From UBA2883 sp050873965 (GTDB lineage: Bacteria > Cyanobacteriota > Vampirovibrionia > Gastranaerophilales > Gastranaerophilaceae), in contig JBNMJS010000046.1 in the NCBI GenBank assembly GCA_050873965.1, positions 1-15,307 of the forward strand: a stretch of 15,307 nucleotides of DNA. The letters are read 5' to 3'. Position 1 is the first letter of the stretch. Each line of letters opens with the position of its first letter. The position numbers and the translations under genes were made by a program. The notes under the pieces are model-generated. The model worked only from the letters and a program-made list of their open reading frames with translations. It ran no database searches and was not told the origin of the DNA. Positions 5,894-14,846 of the stretch are shown in pieces.

Positions 5894-7684
5894 ATGTTCT
5901 GTCCAAACTGTGGAAAACAAATCAATGATAATTCAAAATTTTGTGCTTATTGTGGACATAAATTTGAAGAAAAATCTCATAATGAATCTGAAATGTTTCA
6001 ACATTCATATTATAAAGAATCATATATAAAAGATGCAGAAAAAAAAGAAATAAGACGTGAAAAAGAATTCTCACTAGGTGAAAGTTTCGTTAAAGGTGTC
6101 GCTTTAATGTTTGCTATATGTATTGGATTTTTTGCATTATTGATGTTCAAAAATTATTATTTGGGCGATATGTTAAATTTGGATAAAATGAAATATCAAC
6201 AATATGTTGAAGATCCATCAATGATTCCTGAACTTACTCAACCTGAAACATTAAGTGGTTTGGTTAATAATTTGAAAGATGTACAAAATTTCTTAGCATT
6301 ATATTTGAAAGTTTCAGATGGTGATATGGATACAAAATTAGAAACTTTTGATAAATATAGAAAAGAACTTTTAAAATTACAAAATTTTGATAATACAAAT
6401 TTACTTCAAGAAAATGTAAAATATCAAATTCCACGTGATGAAAAAGAATTTAAAGCAACAAAAAAACAGTATGATAAAGTTCTTTCAAGGGTTGGTTTAA
6501 CTATTGTTGCCGATGAAAGTTATTCAAAATATCATTTAGAAGAAGATAATAGGTTTACATACAAGAAATTTGGTAAATATTTGCCAAGTGATATTAGTAC
6601 ATATTTAAAATTAAGAGCAAAACATTATCATCAAAGTGTGTTTGGTGACAGTTTAGTTATCAAACCATTTGAGATGGCTAAGCGTATAGGTGATTATGAA
6701 AACTTTATGAATTCTCATAAAGAATTTAGATATATTGATGAAGTTCAAGATTTGTTATTCTCATATTCATTTGCATATGCTTTCACTTCTGATAGAACTA
6801 ACATGGTTTATATTAACAAGAAGACATTTGTTAAGAGTGATAAGAAGTTTATGAAGAAATATTCATCATCACAATTAAAGACTATGTTCTCTCATTTAGC
6901 AACATCTGCAAATGGTATATCAGAAAGTCAGTTTGATGATATGTATCCTTACGAATATCAAAAAAATCTTGATGCATTAAGACCAGAAAAAGCAGATTTG
7001 AGTGATATATTCACATTAGTTCGTAAAAATATTACTCAATTGAAATCAGATGCAAGTTATTTATATATGTATATAGCATCTACAAATACTTGGATACCTT
7101 ATGATGCAACAAAAACATTGAAAAAAGGTGATATAATTCTTGCTCAATCAGAAGATGGATTTGATATTATAGATTATAAATATAAGAAAACTAATCAAAC
7201 TATTAGACCAGAAGAAAATGCTAAATTCTTTATTAAATTAGGTCAATTGTTTGCTTATTCTCCAACACATTTAGAGATAAGTGCATTAGAAAATATGTAT
7301 GGTAGTTTTAGTTTCAAAAGATTATCTCCAAAATCTATAAAGAAAATATTCCCTAATGTTTTAATTATTAATATTGATACGTTTGGTGATACATCTGTAC
7401 AGATTGATAAGCCATCAGGTGTAAAAACTTATATGTTAATATCTACATCGGGTGTAAATTATGAAGGATATAGATTGAGTGGTAATGTTCGAATGGGTGA
7501 ATTAAGTAATATATTCACTATAACATCTGATGAAAATACTCAAGTTAATTGGACATCTGATACAGATGGTGAAAATTATCATATGTATTTTATTACTCAG
7601 CAAGCAGATGTACCATCACAACAATCTGAAACAGTTCCATCAAACAATACTGATTCAACACAAACTCAAACATTAAATAATTAA
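5894..7684 (+). CDS. Zinc-ribbon, single-pass membrane protein of unknown function
   Basis: 596 residues, not recognised as a named family. It begins with a complete zinc ribbon (FCPNCG...FCAYCG; Cys3, 6, 17, 20), then a charged linker (about 22-60). One strong membrane helix follows (about 66-86, VKGVALMFAICIGFFALLMF). About 450 residues then follow, presumably outside the membrane, rich in Lys, Asn, Tyr and Ser with few Cys. The last 30 residues are a low-complexity Gln/Ser/Thr/Asn tail. AAGGAG is well placed before the ATG at 5894. Zinc-ribbon-plus-TM openings occur in many Gram-positive and candidate-lineage envelope proteins (for example the TcaA-like type), but I see no match to a specific one. 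Probably monocistronic; rimO follows after 43 nt with its own start signals. Confidence 0.85.
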   Translation: MFCPNCGKQINDNSKFCAYCGHKFEEKSHNESEMFQHSYYKESYIKDAEKKEIRREKEFSLGESFVKGVALMFAICIGFFALLMFKNYYLGDMLNLDKMKYQQYVEDPSMIPELTQPETLSGLVNNLKDVQNFLALYLKVSDGDMDTKLETFDKYRKELLKLQNFDNTNLLQENVKYQIPRDEKEFKATKKQYDKVLSRVGLTIVADESYSKYHLEEDNRFTYKKFGKYLPSDISTYLKLRAKHYHQSVFGDSLVIKPFEMAKRIGDYENFMNSHKEFRYIDEVQDLLFSYSFAYAFTSDRTNMVYINKKTFVKSDKKFMKKYSSSQLKTMFSHLATSANGISESQFDDMYPYEYQKNLDALRPEKADLSDIFTLVRKNITQLKSDASYLYMYIASTNTWIPYDATKTLKKGDIILAQSEDGFDIIDYKYKKTNQTIRPEENAKFFIKLGQLFAYSPTHLEISALENMYGSFSFKRLSPKSIKKIFPNVLIINIDTFGDTSVQIDKPSGVKTYMLISTSGVNYEGYRLSGNVRMGELSNIFTITSDENTQVNWTSDTDGENYHMYFITQQADVPSQQSETVPSNNTDSTQTQTLNN

Positions 7685-7712
7685 TTATAGGGTTTATTCA
7701 GTATCAAGTTTA

Positions 7713-7721
7713 TGCTAATCT
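7713..7721 (+). promoter_or_regulatory. rimO extended -10, leaderless geometry
   Basis: TGC followed by TAATCT (TGn extended -10; the hexamer itself is only a weak match), ending exactly 6 nt before the ATG at 7728. There is no SD and no good -35. Confidence 0.35.
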
Positions 7722-7727
7722 ATTTTT

Positions 7728-9032
7728 ATGAAAAAAATAGCTTTAGTTAGTCACGGTTGTGCAAAAAATCTTGTAGATTCAGAACTTATGTTAGGACTTT
7801 TGTCTGAGAATGGTTATGGAATAACCTTAGATGAAAGTGATGCTGATATTGTAATTATAAATACTTGTTCATTTATTCATGATGCTGAAAAGGAATCGGT
7901 TGATTCGATATTAGAGATGATAAATGATGGTAAAAAGGTTATAATTGCAGGTTGTCTAGCACAAAAACATGGTGAGGAATTAAAAAAGGCAATTCCTGAA
8001 ATATCTGCTCTTGTTGGCACAACAGATTTTACAAAATTAATTAATGTAATTAAGGCGATTGAAAATGGCGAAGAATATATTGAGGAAGTTAGCAATCAGC
8101 CTGAATATATTTATCCGGAAAATATTAAAAGACAACAAATTACTGTTGGTTCAAGTTCATATATAAAAATTGCAGATGGTTGTAATTATCGTTGTGGATA
8201 TTGTATTATTCCATATTTACGTGGTGATTATCATTCAAGAAAAATGGAAGATATTATTGCAGAAGCAAATGAACTTGTGAAAAAAGGTGTTACTGAAATT
8301 ATTTTAATTGCTCAAGATACAACAGGTTATGGTGTTGATTTATATAAAAAACCAATGTTACCTGAATTATTGAGAGAGTTGAATAAAATAGAAAATCTTG
8401 GTTGGATTAGAATTATGTATGCTTATCCGACTCAAATGACAGATGAATTGCTTGATGCTATTGCACAATGTGATAAAGTTGTTAAATATGTTGATATTCC
8501 ATTGCAACATTCACATCCTGATATGTTGAAAAGAATGAATAGACCATCTTTTGATTATGTTCCTATGATAGAAAATATCAGAAAACGTGTTCCTAATGTT
8601 GCTATTAGAACGGCATTTATTGTTGGTTATCCTGGAGAAACAGAAGAAGAATTTGAACATCTTTATAATTTTGTTAAAGAAATGAAGTTCAATAAAATGG
8701 GTGTATTTGAATATTCTCGAGAAAAAGGTACTCCATCATATAGTATGAAACCACAAATTTCTAAAAAAGTTATGAAAGAACGTTATAATAAATTGATGGA
8801 ACTACAACAAGGTATTTCAAAAGAAATTAATGAAAGTTTCATTGGTAAAACAATTCCTTGTATTATTGAAAGTTTTACTGATGATGGATATGTTGTAGCA
8901 CGTTCTCAAAATGATGCTCCTGAAGTTGATGGACTTGTTTATATAAAAACAGATGAACCATTAGTTCCAGGTGATATTGAAGATGTTAAAATTATTGATT
9001 GTGATGAGTACGATTTAATTGGTACTTTATAA
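7728..9032 (+). CDS. rimO: Ribosomal protein S12 methylthiotransferase RimO
   Basis: 434 residues, the full family length. RimO is a radical-SAM enzyme with two [4Fe-4S] clusters that methylthiolates an aspartate of ribosomal protein S12. The N-terminal cluster domain has Cys11 (VSHGCAKNLVDSE, the RimO-type opening), Cys47 (NTCSF) and Cys76 (AGCLAQ). The radical-SAM triad is Cys152-x3-Cys156-x2-Cys159 in IADGCNYRCGYCIIPYLRG, where the RimO-type IIPxxRG separates it from MiaB. IPLQH, TAFIVGYPGETEEEF and a C-terminal TRAM domain (about 365-434, ending in YDLIGTL) follow. The opening reads SHGC-AKN where most members have SLGCPKN, a mild variant. A flavoenzyme gene follows after 51 nt with its own promoter-like sequence. 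Confidence 0.95.
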   Translation: MKKIALVSHGCAKNLVDSELMLGLLSENGYGITLDESDADIVIINTCSFIHDAEKESVDSILEMINDGKKVIIAGCLAQKHGEELKKAIPEISALVGTTDFTKLINVIKAIENGEEYIEEVSNQPEYIYPENIKRQQITVGSSSYIKIADGCNYRCGYCIIPYLRGDYHSRKMEDIIAEANELVKKGVTEIILIAQDTTGYGVDLYKKPMLPELLRELNKIENLGWIRIMYAYPTQMTDELLDAIAQCDKVVKYVDIPLQHSHPDMLKRMNRPSFDYVPMIENIRKRVPNVAIRTAFIVGYPGETEEEFEHLYNFVKEMKFNKMGVFEYSREKGTPSYSMKPQISKKVMKERYNKLMELQQGISKEINESFIGKTIPCIIESFTDDGYVVARSQNDAPEVDGLVYIKTDEPLVPGDIEDVKIIDCDEYDLIGTL

Positions 9033-9048
9033 TTACCCTGAAAGGCAG

Positions 9049-9077
9049 TTGCTAAAAATAACTGTATAGAAAATAAT
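9049..9077 (+). promoter_or_regulatory. Promoter of the flavoenzyme gene, leaderless geometry
   Basis: TTGCTA (9049-9054), a 17-nt spacer and AATAAT (9072-9077), then 6 nt to the ATG at 9084. No SD is visible, so a leaderless transcript is predicted. Confidence 0.45.
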
Positions 9078-9083
9078 TCAATT

Positions 9084-10436
9084 ATGAAAATTGTAATTAT
9101 TGGTGGTGTTGCAGCAGGTGCAAAAGCAGCTGCAAAATCAAAACATTTGTTGCCTGATGCTCAGGTTGATATTTATACTCAAGATACGCATGTGTCTTAT
9201 TCATCTTGTGGTTTGCCGTATTTTGTTCAAGGAAATTTTGAGGATTATAATAATCTGATTATTAGAACGCCTGAAAGATTTGCAAAAGATGGAATAAATG
9301 TTCATTTGAGAAATAGGGTAACTAAGATTATTCCAGAGTTAAAGCAAATTATGGTTCACGATTTGGAGTCTGATTTTGAATTCGTTGTTGATTATGACAA
9401 ATTAGTTATTGCAACTGGTGCAGTTCCATTTATTCCAAATATAAAAAATGTTAATCTGAAAAATATTTTTAAACTAAGAACGTTAGAAGATGGAGTAAAG
9501 TTAAAAGAAAAACTTGTTCAATCCAAAAATGCAGTTATTATTGGTGGTGGTTTTATTGGTTTAGAATTATTAGAAGCATTTGTATCTAACAAGGTTAAAA
9601 CAATCTTAATAGAAAAATCTCCTAAAATTATGCCAATGTTAGATGAAGAACTTTCGACAATAGTACAGGATTTCGTTAATTCTATGTATCCAGAATATAC
9701 AAGAATTATTAATGAAAATGGCGTTGTAGAATTTATTGGAGAAAAAGAAGTTCGAGCAATTAGACTTGAAACTGGTGAAATAATGGATACTGACTTTGTA
9801 TTGTTATCAGTAGGAGTTAGACCTGTTATTGATATTGCAGAATCGGCAGGTGTGAAAATTGGAACTACTGGTGCAATAAAAGTAAATAGTAGAATGGAAA
9901 CGAATATAAAAGATATTTATGCTTGTGGTGATTGTATAGAAGAAGTTTATGCAATGACAGGTGTGCCGGCATGGATTCCACTTGGTTCAACTGCGAACAA
10001 AGAGGGACGTTGTGCTGCTATGAATTTGTGTGGTGTTGTTGATGATTTTGAGGGCGTTTTAGGCTCTGCCGTTACAAAGTATTTTGGATTAACAATTTCT
10101 ATGACTGGGTTTACTGAAAAATTTGCAAAAAATAATGGATATGATGCTGTTTCAATAATGATAACAAAACGTGATAAGGCTGGTTATATGCCTGATGCAG
10201 AAAATGTTACTTTAAAATTGGTTGTTGATAAAAGAAATCACAGATTGTTAGGTGGGCAAGCAATTGGTTGTGGTGATGCTGACAAACGTATCAATACACT
10301 TGCTGCCGCTATATTAAATGGAATGACAGTAGAGGAGTTGGCAGGTGCTGATATTACTTATGCTCCACCTTTTTCAACAAGTATTGACCCATTGATTTCT
10401 GCTGCAAGATTGCTTGTAGATAAATTAAAAAAATAA
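9084..10436 (+). CDS. FAD-dependent CoA-disulfide reductase / NADH oxidase family flavoenzyme
   Basis: 450 residues, the usual length of the Cdr/Nox/Npr branch of the pyridine nucleotide-disulfide oxidoreductases. The FAD-binding motif is at the N-terminus (IIGGVAAGAKAA, 5-16). The redox cysteine is Cys42 in SYSSCGLPYF, a single-Cys active site as in CoA-disulfide reductase, NADH oxidase and NADH peroxidase. The NAD(P)H motif is IIGGGFIGLELLEAF (152-166). The second FAD contact is IYACGDC, and the dimerisation domain is C-terminal. No rhodanese domain is attached. It probably reduces CoA disulfide, oxygen, peroxide or polysulfide with NAD(P)H in the cytosol. Sequence alone does not choose between these substrates. 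For an anaerobe, oxygen or disulfide stress defence is the likely role (inference). Confidence 0.87.
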   Translation: MKIVIIGGVAAGAKAAAKSKHLLPDAQVDIYTQDTHVSYSSCGLPYFVQGNFEDYNNLIIRTPERFAKDGINVHLRNRVTKIIPELKQIMVHDLESDFEFVVDYDKLVIATGAVPFIPNIKNVNLKNIFKLRTLEDGVKLKEKLVQSKNAVIIGGGFIGLELLEAFVSNKVKTILIEKSPKIMPMLDEELSTIVQDFVNSMYPEYTRIINENGVVEFIGEKEVRAIRLETGEIMDTDFVLLSVGVRPVIDIAESAGVKIGTTGAIKVNSRMETNIKDIYACGDCIEEVYAMTGVPAWIPLGSTANKEGRCAAMNLCGVVDDFEGVLGSAVTKYFGLTISMTGFTEKFAKNNGYDAVSIMITKRDKAGYMPDAENVTLKLVVDKRNHRLLGGQAIGCGDADKRINTLAAAILNGMTVEELAGADITYAPPFSTSIDPLISAARLLVDKLKK

Positions 10437-10460
10437 AATTTTGTTCTTGCTTTTTTATAC

Positions 10461-10493
10461 GAAAAAAGAGGAGAACAATTTGTTCTCCTCTTT
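10461..10493. terminator. Convergent terminator between the flavoenzyme gene and tpiA
   Basis: 13-bp stem (10465-10477 with 10481-10493, arm AAAGAGGAGAACA) with a 3-nt loop. On the minus strand the stem runs into six T, so it is mainly the tpiA terminator. The plus-strand tail is weaker (TTTC), but the hairpin can also serve the upstream gene. Confidence 0.85.
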
Positions 10494-10516
10494 CAAATTC
10501 TATTTATTCGCTTAAA

Positions 10517-11305
10517 CTATACAGCAACTTTCATTGAATTAGTAATGATTTCGTTAAAGCTGTCAGCTTTCAAGCTAGCACCACCGATTAAAGCACCATC
10601 GATGTCTGATTTTGTCATTTGTTCTTCGATAGTGTTAGGTTTTACAGAACCACCGTAAAGGATTCTGATAGCATCAGCAGTTTCAGCGTTAGAAATTTCT
10701 TTAACAACGTTTCTAATCATAGCGATAACTCTGTTTGCTTCAGTAGCATCACAAGATTTACCAGTACCGATAGCCCAAATTGGTTCATAAGCGATAACTG
10801 ATTTAGCGATATCTTCGTTAGAAATACCTGCTAATGCTGCTCTGATTTGGCTAGCGATGTGTTCATCAGTTACACCTGATTCTCTTTGTTCAAGAGTTTC
10901 ACCACAACAAATGATTGGTAATAAACCACCTGCTAAGATTGCTTTAGCTTTTTTGTTAATCATTTCATCTGTTTCTGAGAAGTATTGTCTTCTTTCAGAG
11001 TGACCAATAATAACATATTTGCATCCGATATCTTTTAACATTTCAACAGAAACTTCACCAGTGTATGCTCCAGATGATTCCCAGTGACAGTTTTGAGCTG
11101 CTAAAGCGATTTTACCACATTCGCAACCAGATAACATATCTGATACTACTGCTAATGATGTGAATGTAGGTGCTACAATTACTTCTGGTAATTGGTCTGC
11201 ACTTATATTGTGTAATACTGATTTAATCCCTGTGATAAGTGATTTTGCATCAGCTTGTAATAAATTCATTTTCCAGTTTCCAGCCATAATAGGACGTCTT
11301 GACAT
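10517..11305 (-). CDS. tpiA: Triosephosphate isomerase
   Basis: 262 residues. It interconverts dihydroxyacetone phosphate and glyceraldehyde 3-phosphate in glycolysis and gluconeogenesis. All catalytic landmarks are intact: Lys12 in AGNWKMN, His102 in IIGHSERR, Glu174 in AYEPIWAIGTGK with the mobile loop after it, and the phosphate-binding RILYGGSVKP. The ATG at 11305 is chosen because AAGGAG lies upstream at good spacing and the family starts with this segment; a longer frame from 11332 would read through the SD. It is divergent from dut and converges on the flavoenzyme gene. The gene stands alone rather than in the common gap-pgk-tpi cluster. Its product also supplies glyceraldehyde 3-phosphate, a substrate of the DXS encoded at the right edge. 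Confidence 0.97.
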   Translation of the reverse strand: MSRRPIMAGNWKMNLLQADAKSLITGIKSVLHNISADQLPEVIVAPTFTSLAVVSDMLSGCECGKIALAAQNCHWESSGAYTGEVSVEMLKDIGCKYVIIGHSERRQYFSETDEMINKKAKAILAGGLLPIICCGETLEQRESGVTDEHIASQIRAALAGISNEDIAKSVIAYEPIWAIGTGKSCDATEANRVIAMIRNVVKEISNAETADAIRILYGGSVKPNTIEEQMTKSDIDGALIGGASLKADSFNEIITNSMKVAV

Positions 11306-11338
11306 AATTTTCTCCTTTTTTATAGTAACCATACCAAA

Positions 11339-11367
11339 AGTTTAAAATAAAAATACTTTACTATCAA
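11339..11367 (-). promoter_or_regulatory. tpiA promoter
   Basis: On the minus strand, TTGATA (11362-11367), a 17-nt spacer and TAAACT (11339-11344). The predicted start is near 11332, with a leader of about 27 nt containing the AAGGAG site. Confidence 0.5.
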
Positions 11368-11462
11368 GTAGATAATGACTTAAATTTAATACTTATATAT
11401 TGTGGAATTATTCTTATATTTAAGATAAAATTAACAAGTGAATTAAAAGAGAGGATAGCAAG

Positions 11463-11900
11463 ATGACAGTATTAAAAATACAAAGATTAGAACATAATAA
11501 AATTTTACCTGAATATAAAACAGAAGGTGCTGCTGGCATGGATTTATGTGCTGCAATATCTGAACCTATTGAATTAAAACCATTAGAAAGAAGATTGATT
11601 CCTACAGGTTTAAAAATTGAATTGGAACATGGTTATGAAGCACAAGTTAGACCTCGTTCTGGTCTATCTATTAAACACGGTATTACTTTAATCAATTGTG
11701 TTGGTACAATAGACGAAGATTATAGAGGTGAAGTATGTGTGCCAATCGTAAATATTTCAAATGAGGCATATACAATCCAACCAGATGAAAGAATTGCTCA
11801 AATGGTCATTGCAAGAGCAGAACAAGCAAAGATTGAAGTTGTAACAGAATTAACTGATACAGAACGTGGTGAAGGTGGTTTTGGTTCAACTGGTAAATAG
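11463..11900 (+). CDS. dut: Deoxyuridine 5'-triphosphate nucleotidohydrolase (dUTPase)
   Basis: 145 residues, the standard trimeric dUTPase. It hydrolyses dUTP to dUMP and pyrophosphate, keeping uracil out of DNA and feeding dTMP synthesis. All five family motifs are present in order: AAGMDL (motif 1), RPRSGLS (2), GTIDEDYRGE (3, with the catalytic Asp), RIAQMV (4) and RGEGGFGSTG (5, the C-terminal arm that closes over the substrate). A GAGAGGA site precedes the ATG. A TAAAAT at 11426-11431 could be its -10, but no -35 is convincing. It is divergent from tpiA; nothing suggests phage origin, as codon use is like its neighbours. Confidence 0.97.
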   Translation: MTVLKIQRLEHNKILPEYKTEGAAGMDLCAAISEPIELKPLERRLIPTGLKIELEHGYEAQVRPRSGLSIKHGITLINCVGTIDEDYRGEVCVPIVNISNEAYTIQPDERIAQMVIARAEQAKIEVVTELTDTERGEGGFGSTGK

Positions 11901-11921
11901 TTAGATTGAAATTTTTGATAT

Positions 11922-11954
11922 AAAAAGAGTTCGATTTTAGGTCGAACTCTTTTT
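11922..11954. terminator. Bidirectional terminator between dut and glgA
   Basis: 13-bp stem, AAAAAGAGTTCGA (11922-11934) with its complement (11942-11954), and a 7-nt loop. Five T follow on either strand, so it can end both convergent genes. Confidence 0.88.
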
Positions 11955-11973
11955 GTTATGTTTAATTTATTGA

Positions 11974-14745
11974 TTATACAGTATAATTTGAATCAACTTT
12001 TTCGCTGATAACACCGTGACGTTTGCCAAGTTCTGTGTATTCTTGGATTTTACCTCTTAACCAGTCAAATCTTGCTTTGTAAGAGTTTTCGATACCTTCG
12101 CTTAATGCTTGTTTGTTACCAAACCATTCTTGTGCAGTTTCAAATGCATCAGCTGTTTTTTCACCGTTGAAGTTTAATGCTTCTTCATAAGAGTGAGTAT
12201 CTTTGTCCATAAAGTCAACGAAGATTGAGTTAGCACCTTTGTTGTCACCACCACGATTGTATTGGTGAAGACCATCTGTTAAACCACCTCTTTTGTTAAC
12301 AACAGAGATAGCACCACTGTTATATCCGATTTCTTTGTGAACTAAACCACAAGGTTCGTCCCAACTTGGCATACTTGAGAAGTCTGACATCATTTTGCAA
12401 CCATCATATCTACCAGCTTCTGAGAATACACCGGCAAATACCATTCTGTCAGCTGCTTTAGGATCCATTTCTCTTACTTTGCCTTTAACTTCCATGAACT
12501 TGTTGATGAATGATTCATCACCAATACCTTGTAAGTAGAATACAGGTGGGTTAGATTTGTCATAGTTGCCACGTGCATAGTATTTTTGGATACCTTCTGC
12601 CCAAATATCAATACCTTTTTGGTCAACGATTCTACCAGCCATACCAAATACCATTGTGTTTTCATCAACACCAGTAAGATCTGTATGTTCAAAATCTCTT
12701 ACTTTAAGAGGGTTATCTTTGCCACCAGTTGCTCTTGCTGTATTGATATCTTCTACAACTTTTTTAAGATAAACACCTTTGTTGTTTTGGTGTGCTGCGT
12801 ATGGATTTAAGATTGCTTCATCTGCAGATTTTAATGAACCTGGTTGTAATCCTAAATCTGATTCAAGTTTTCTTGCTTTTTTCTTAGTAAGAATATTGTT
12901 AACTCTGTCACAACCGTTTGTGATACCTTTTGCTGTTGGATATTTACCAACTTCGTCTGGTCTGATACCACTAGCCATTGCGATTTCGTCTAATTTACCT
13001 TGATTTGCGTATTGTCCAGTTCTACCTCTTAATGCTGCTAATGCATAGTTTGTACCACCCATTGCTGGATTGTTAGCAGCTTCATTGAAGTTACCTCTTG
13101 ATACGAATACGATATCATCAGAATATGTCATAGCCATTGTTTGTGGGTTGATATTGTTGCCAGAGAACATACCGTTCATCAAGTGACCTGGCATATCAGC
13201 CTTTTGTGGCATCCAAGCATTTTCTGTGATTTTTGCTGCGTGTTCACCAAACATTACGTTCAATAATTTTGGTTGAGAATGCCATACAGCACCTTGTAAT
13301 CTGAAGTTATGCATCAATGTTGTGATTGGTGTATTTTGTAATTTATCAGCAGCTTCTGGTTCCATACCCATTGCTTTTCTTGCAGGTGTTAACAATCTTG
13401 TCATTGCTGATAATGCACCTGTGTGCCAATCGTTACCAATAATCCAATCAGCTCTTAAGTTTTTGTCTGATGTTTCATGGTTATTTACAAGGTTTTCATA
13501 CATATATTTACAGAAGTAGATATTTCTTTCAGTTTCACCTGCTGCTGTTGTTTGGTCGTTATAGATGTTTTTAACTTTACCATCTTGAACAGGTCCGTCC
13601 ATTCTGAATTTATCGTTTTTGTAGAATACGGTTCTATATTTAACTTCTGCTCTTGGTAATTCACCCTTTTCTTTTGGTGCTATGAAACTTACTAATGGAG
13701 TATCATAGTTTTTACCTTGTTCTAATGTTTCTTTGATTGATTTTGCTGTTTCTGCATCAAATTGAACTAATGTATCTTCATAATCAACTGGAGCGCGCAT
13801 TTCATCTGACATGTAAACGCCAACTCTTTCAGTTGTTTTACCATTTTCTGTGTAGATTGGTACATTCATTTCATCAATTTTGTTTAAGGTTGCCATTTTG
13901 TTTTCTTTGCCACCTTTTTTGCTGATGTAATCGAATTTACCATCTGGACGTTTAACGATGCTGAAGAAGTTTGAGTTTTCAACTTGACCAAGATACATTG
14001 GAGTATCTACAATTAATTCAGCTTTTTGTTTATTGTTGATTACAGCACCTAAGTTTGCAGTCAATTCTTTAGGAACGATTGCTAAACCACCAGTTTTTGC
14101 AAATCCAGCGAACTCAGCAGTTGGAACTCTTATCATTGCATTTTCTGGTAAGTCTATAGGTTTTGTAGCTCCTAAAATTCTTCTTGTTGATTCTGATCTC
14201 AATGTTTCTGTTAATTTACCTTCGTTAACACCATAACCGTGCATTACTGTTGCAAGGTTCATGTGCATACCGTTAACTTCTACATCTCTTGTTAATATAT
14301 TAGATACGACTTGAGGTGCTTTAACTGCTCCTCTTAAGCTATTAATTTCACCTTTAACATCGCCAATTTGTTGTGATACTTGACCTTTAAGCTCTCCAAC
14401 AGTTCTTTCTGTATTACCTTGAACTGTGTTTAGTGTATTTGTCATGTTTCTTAGGTTTTCTTCTAATGATGATTGTGCTTTTTTAGATTCTGTTAGTTCA
14501 TGTGTAAGATTTCTTACCTCATTTTGAAGTCCTTTGTTAGGTTTTCTCGTTAATGCATAAGCAGACAAACCTAATGATGCTAATGCAACAGCTGATGTAA
14601 CAACTGGTAAAGTTTTGCTCATACCGTTTGATTTCTCTGGTGCCGGTACTACATTGTTGTTTTGAACTGGCGTATTATTTGCCGCTTTGAATGTACTACG
14701 ATGAGCATGAGAACGATTTACATTTGTAACACTTAAGGAATTCAT
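11974..14745 (-). CDS. glgA: Glycogen/starch synthase (GT5) with N-terminal hydrophobic anchor and coiled coil
   Basis: 923 residues, nearly twice the length of E. coli GlgA (477). The C-terminal two thirds are a GT5 ADP-glucose:glucan synthase. FAKTGGLAIVPKEL (215-228) is the ADP-glucose KxGGL motif. NDWHTGAL (438-445) and the catalytic His479 in MHNFRLQG follow, then Arg705/Lys710 in GRIVDQKG and Glu797 in DEPCGL, with GGLTDGL closing the B domain. All key residues are kept, so activity is expected. Spacing between motifs is about 90-100 residues larger than in E. coli at two places, indicating insertions. The N-terminus is unlike GlgA: a polar Asn/Ser-rich stretch (1-44), a hydrophobic segment (about 46-66) and a probable coiled coil (about 72-140). 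AGGAGG precedes the ATG. No other glycogen gene is in the window. Membrane or granule tethering is inference. Confidence 0.87.
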   Translation of the reverse strand: MNSLSVTNVNRSHAHRSTFKAANNTPVQNNNVVPAPEKSNGMSKTLPVVTSAVALASLGLSAYALTRKPNKGLQNEVRNLTHELTESKKAQSSLEENLRNMTNTLNTVQGNTERTVGELKGQVSQQIGDVKGEINSLRGAVKAPQVVSNILTRDVEVNGMHMNLATVMHGYGVNEGKLTETLRSESTRRILGATKPIDLPENAMIRVPTAEFAGFAKTGGLAIVPKELTANLGAVINNKQKAELIVDTPMYLGQVENSNFFSIVKRPDGKFDYISKKGGKENKMATLNKIDEMNVPIYTENGKTTERVGVYMSDEMRAPVDYEDTLVQFDAETAKSIKETLEQGKNYDTPLVSFIAPKEKGELPRAEVKYRTVFYKNDKFRMDGPVQDGKVKNIYNDQTTAAGETERNIYFCKYMYENLVNNHETSDKNLRADWIIGNDWHTGALSAMTRLLTPARKAMGMEPEAADKLQNTPITTLMHNFRLQGAVWHSQPKLLNVMFGEHAAKITENAWMPQKADMPGHLMNGMFSGNNINPQTMAMTYSDDIVFVSRGNFNEAANNPAMGGTNYALAALRGRTGQYANQGKLDEIAMASGIRPDEVGKYPTAKGITNGCDRVNNILTKKKARKLESDLGLQPGSLKSADEAILNPYAAHQNNKGVYLKKVVEDINTARATGGKDNPLKVRDFEHTDLTGVDENTMVFGMAGRIVDQKGIDIWAEGIQKYYARGNYDKSNPPVFYLQGIGDESFINKFMEVKGKVREMDPKAADRMVFAGVFSEAGRYDGCKMMSDFSSMPSWDEPCGLVHKEIGYNSGAISVVNKRGGLTDGLHQYNRGGDNKGANSIFVDFMDKDTHSYEEALNFNGEKTADAFETAQEWFGNKQALSEGIENSYKARFDWLRGKIQEYTELGKRHGVISEKVDSNYTV

Positions 14746-14799
14746 ATAGACCTCCTAACAGAAAACACTAAGATTTTTTAATAAACACTAACCATATAT

Positions 14800-14808
14800 A
14801 TTTTAACA
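14800..14808 (-). promoter_or_regulatory. Extended -10 promoter of glgA
   Basis: TGT followed by TAAAAT on the minus strand (TGn extended -10), with the start predicted near 14793 and a leader of about 48 nt. No clear -35. Confidence 0.4.
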
Positions 14809-14846
14809 CGGTGAAACTTTATTTTTTGCCTAACTATAACAGCATG

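Noticed and set aside
9041..9066. Small hairpin (CAGTT...AACTG) between rimO and the flavoenzyme gene as a terminator.
   Set aside because: The stem is only 5 bp, with a long loop and no T-run after it.
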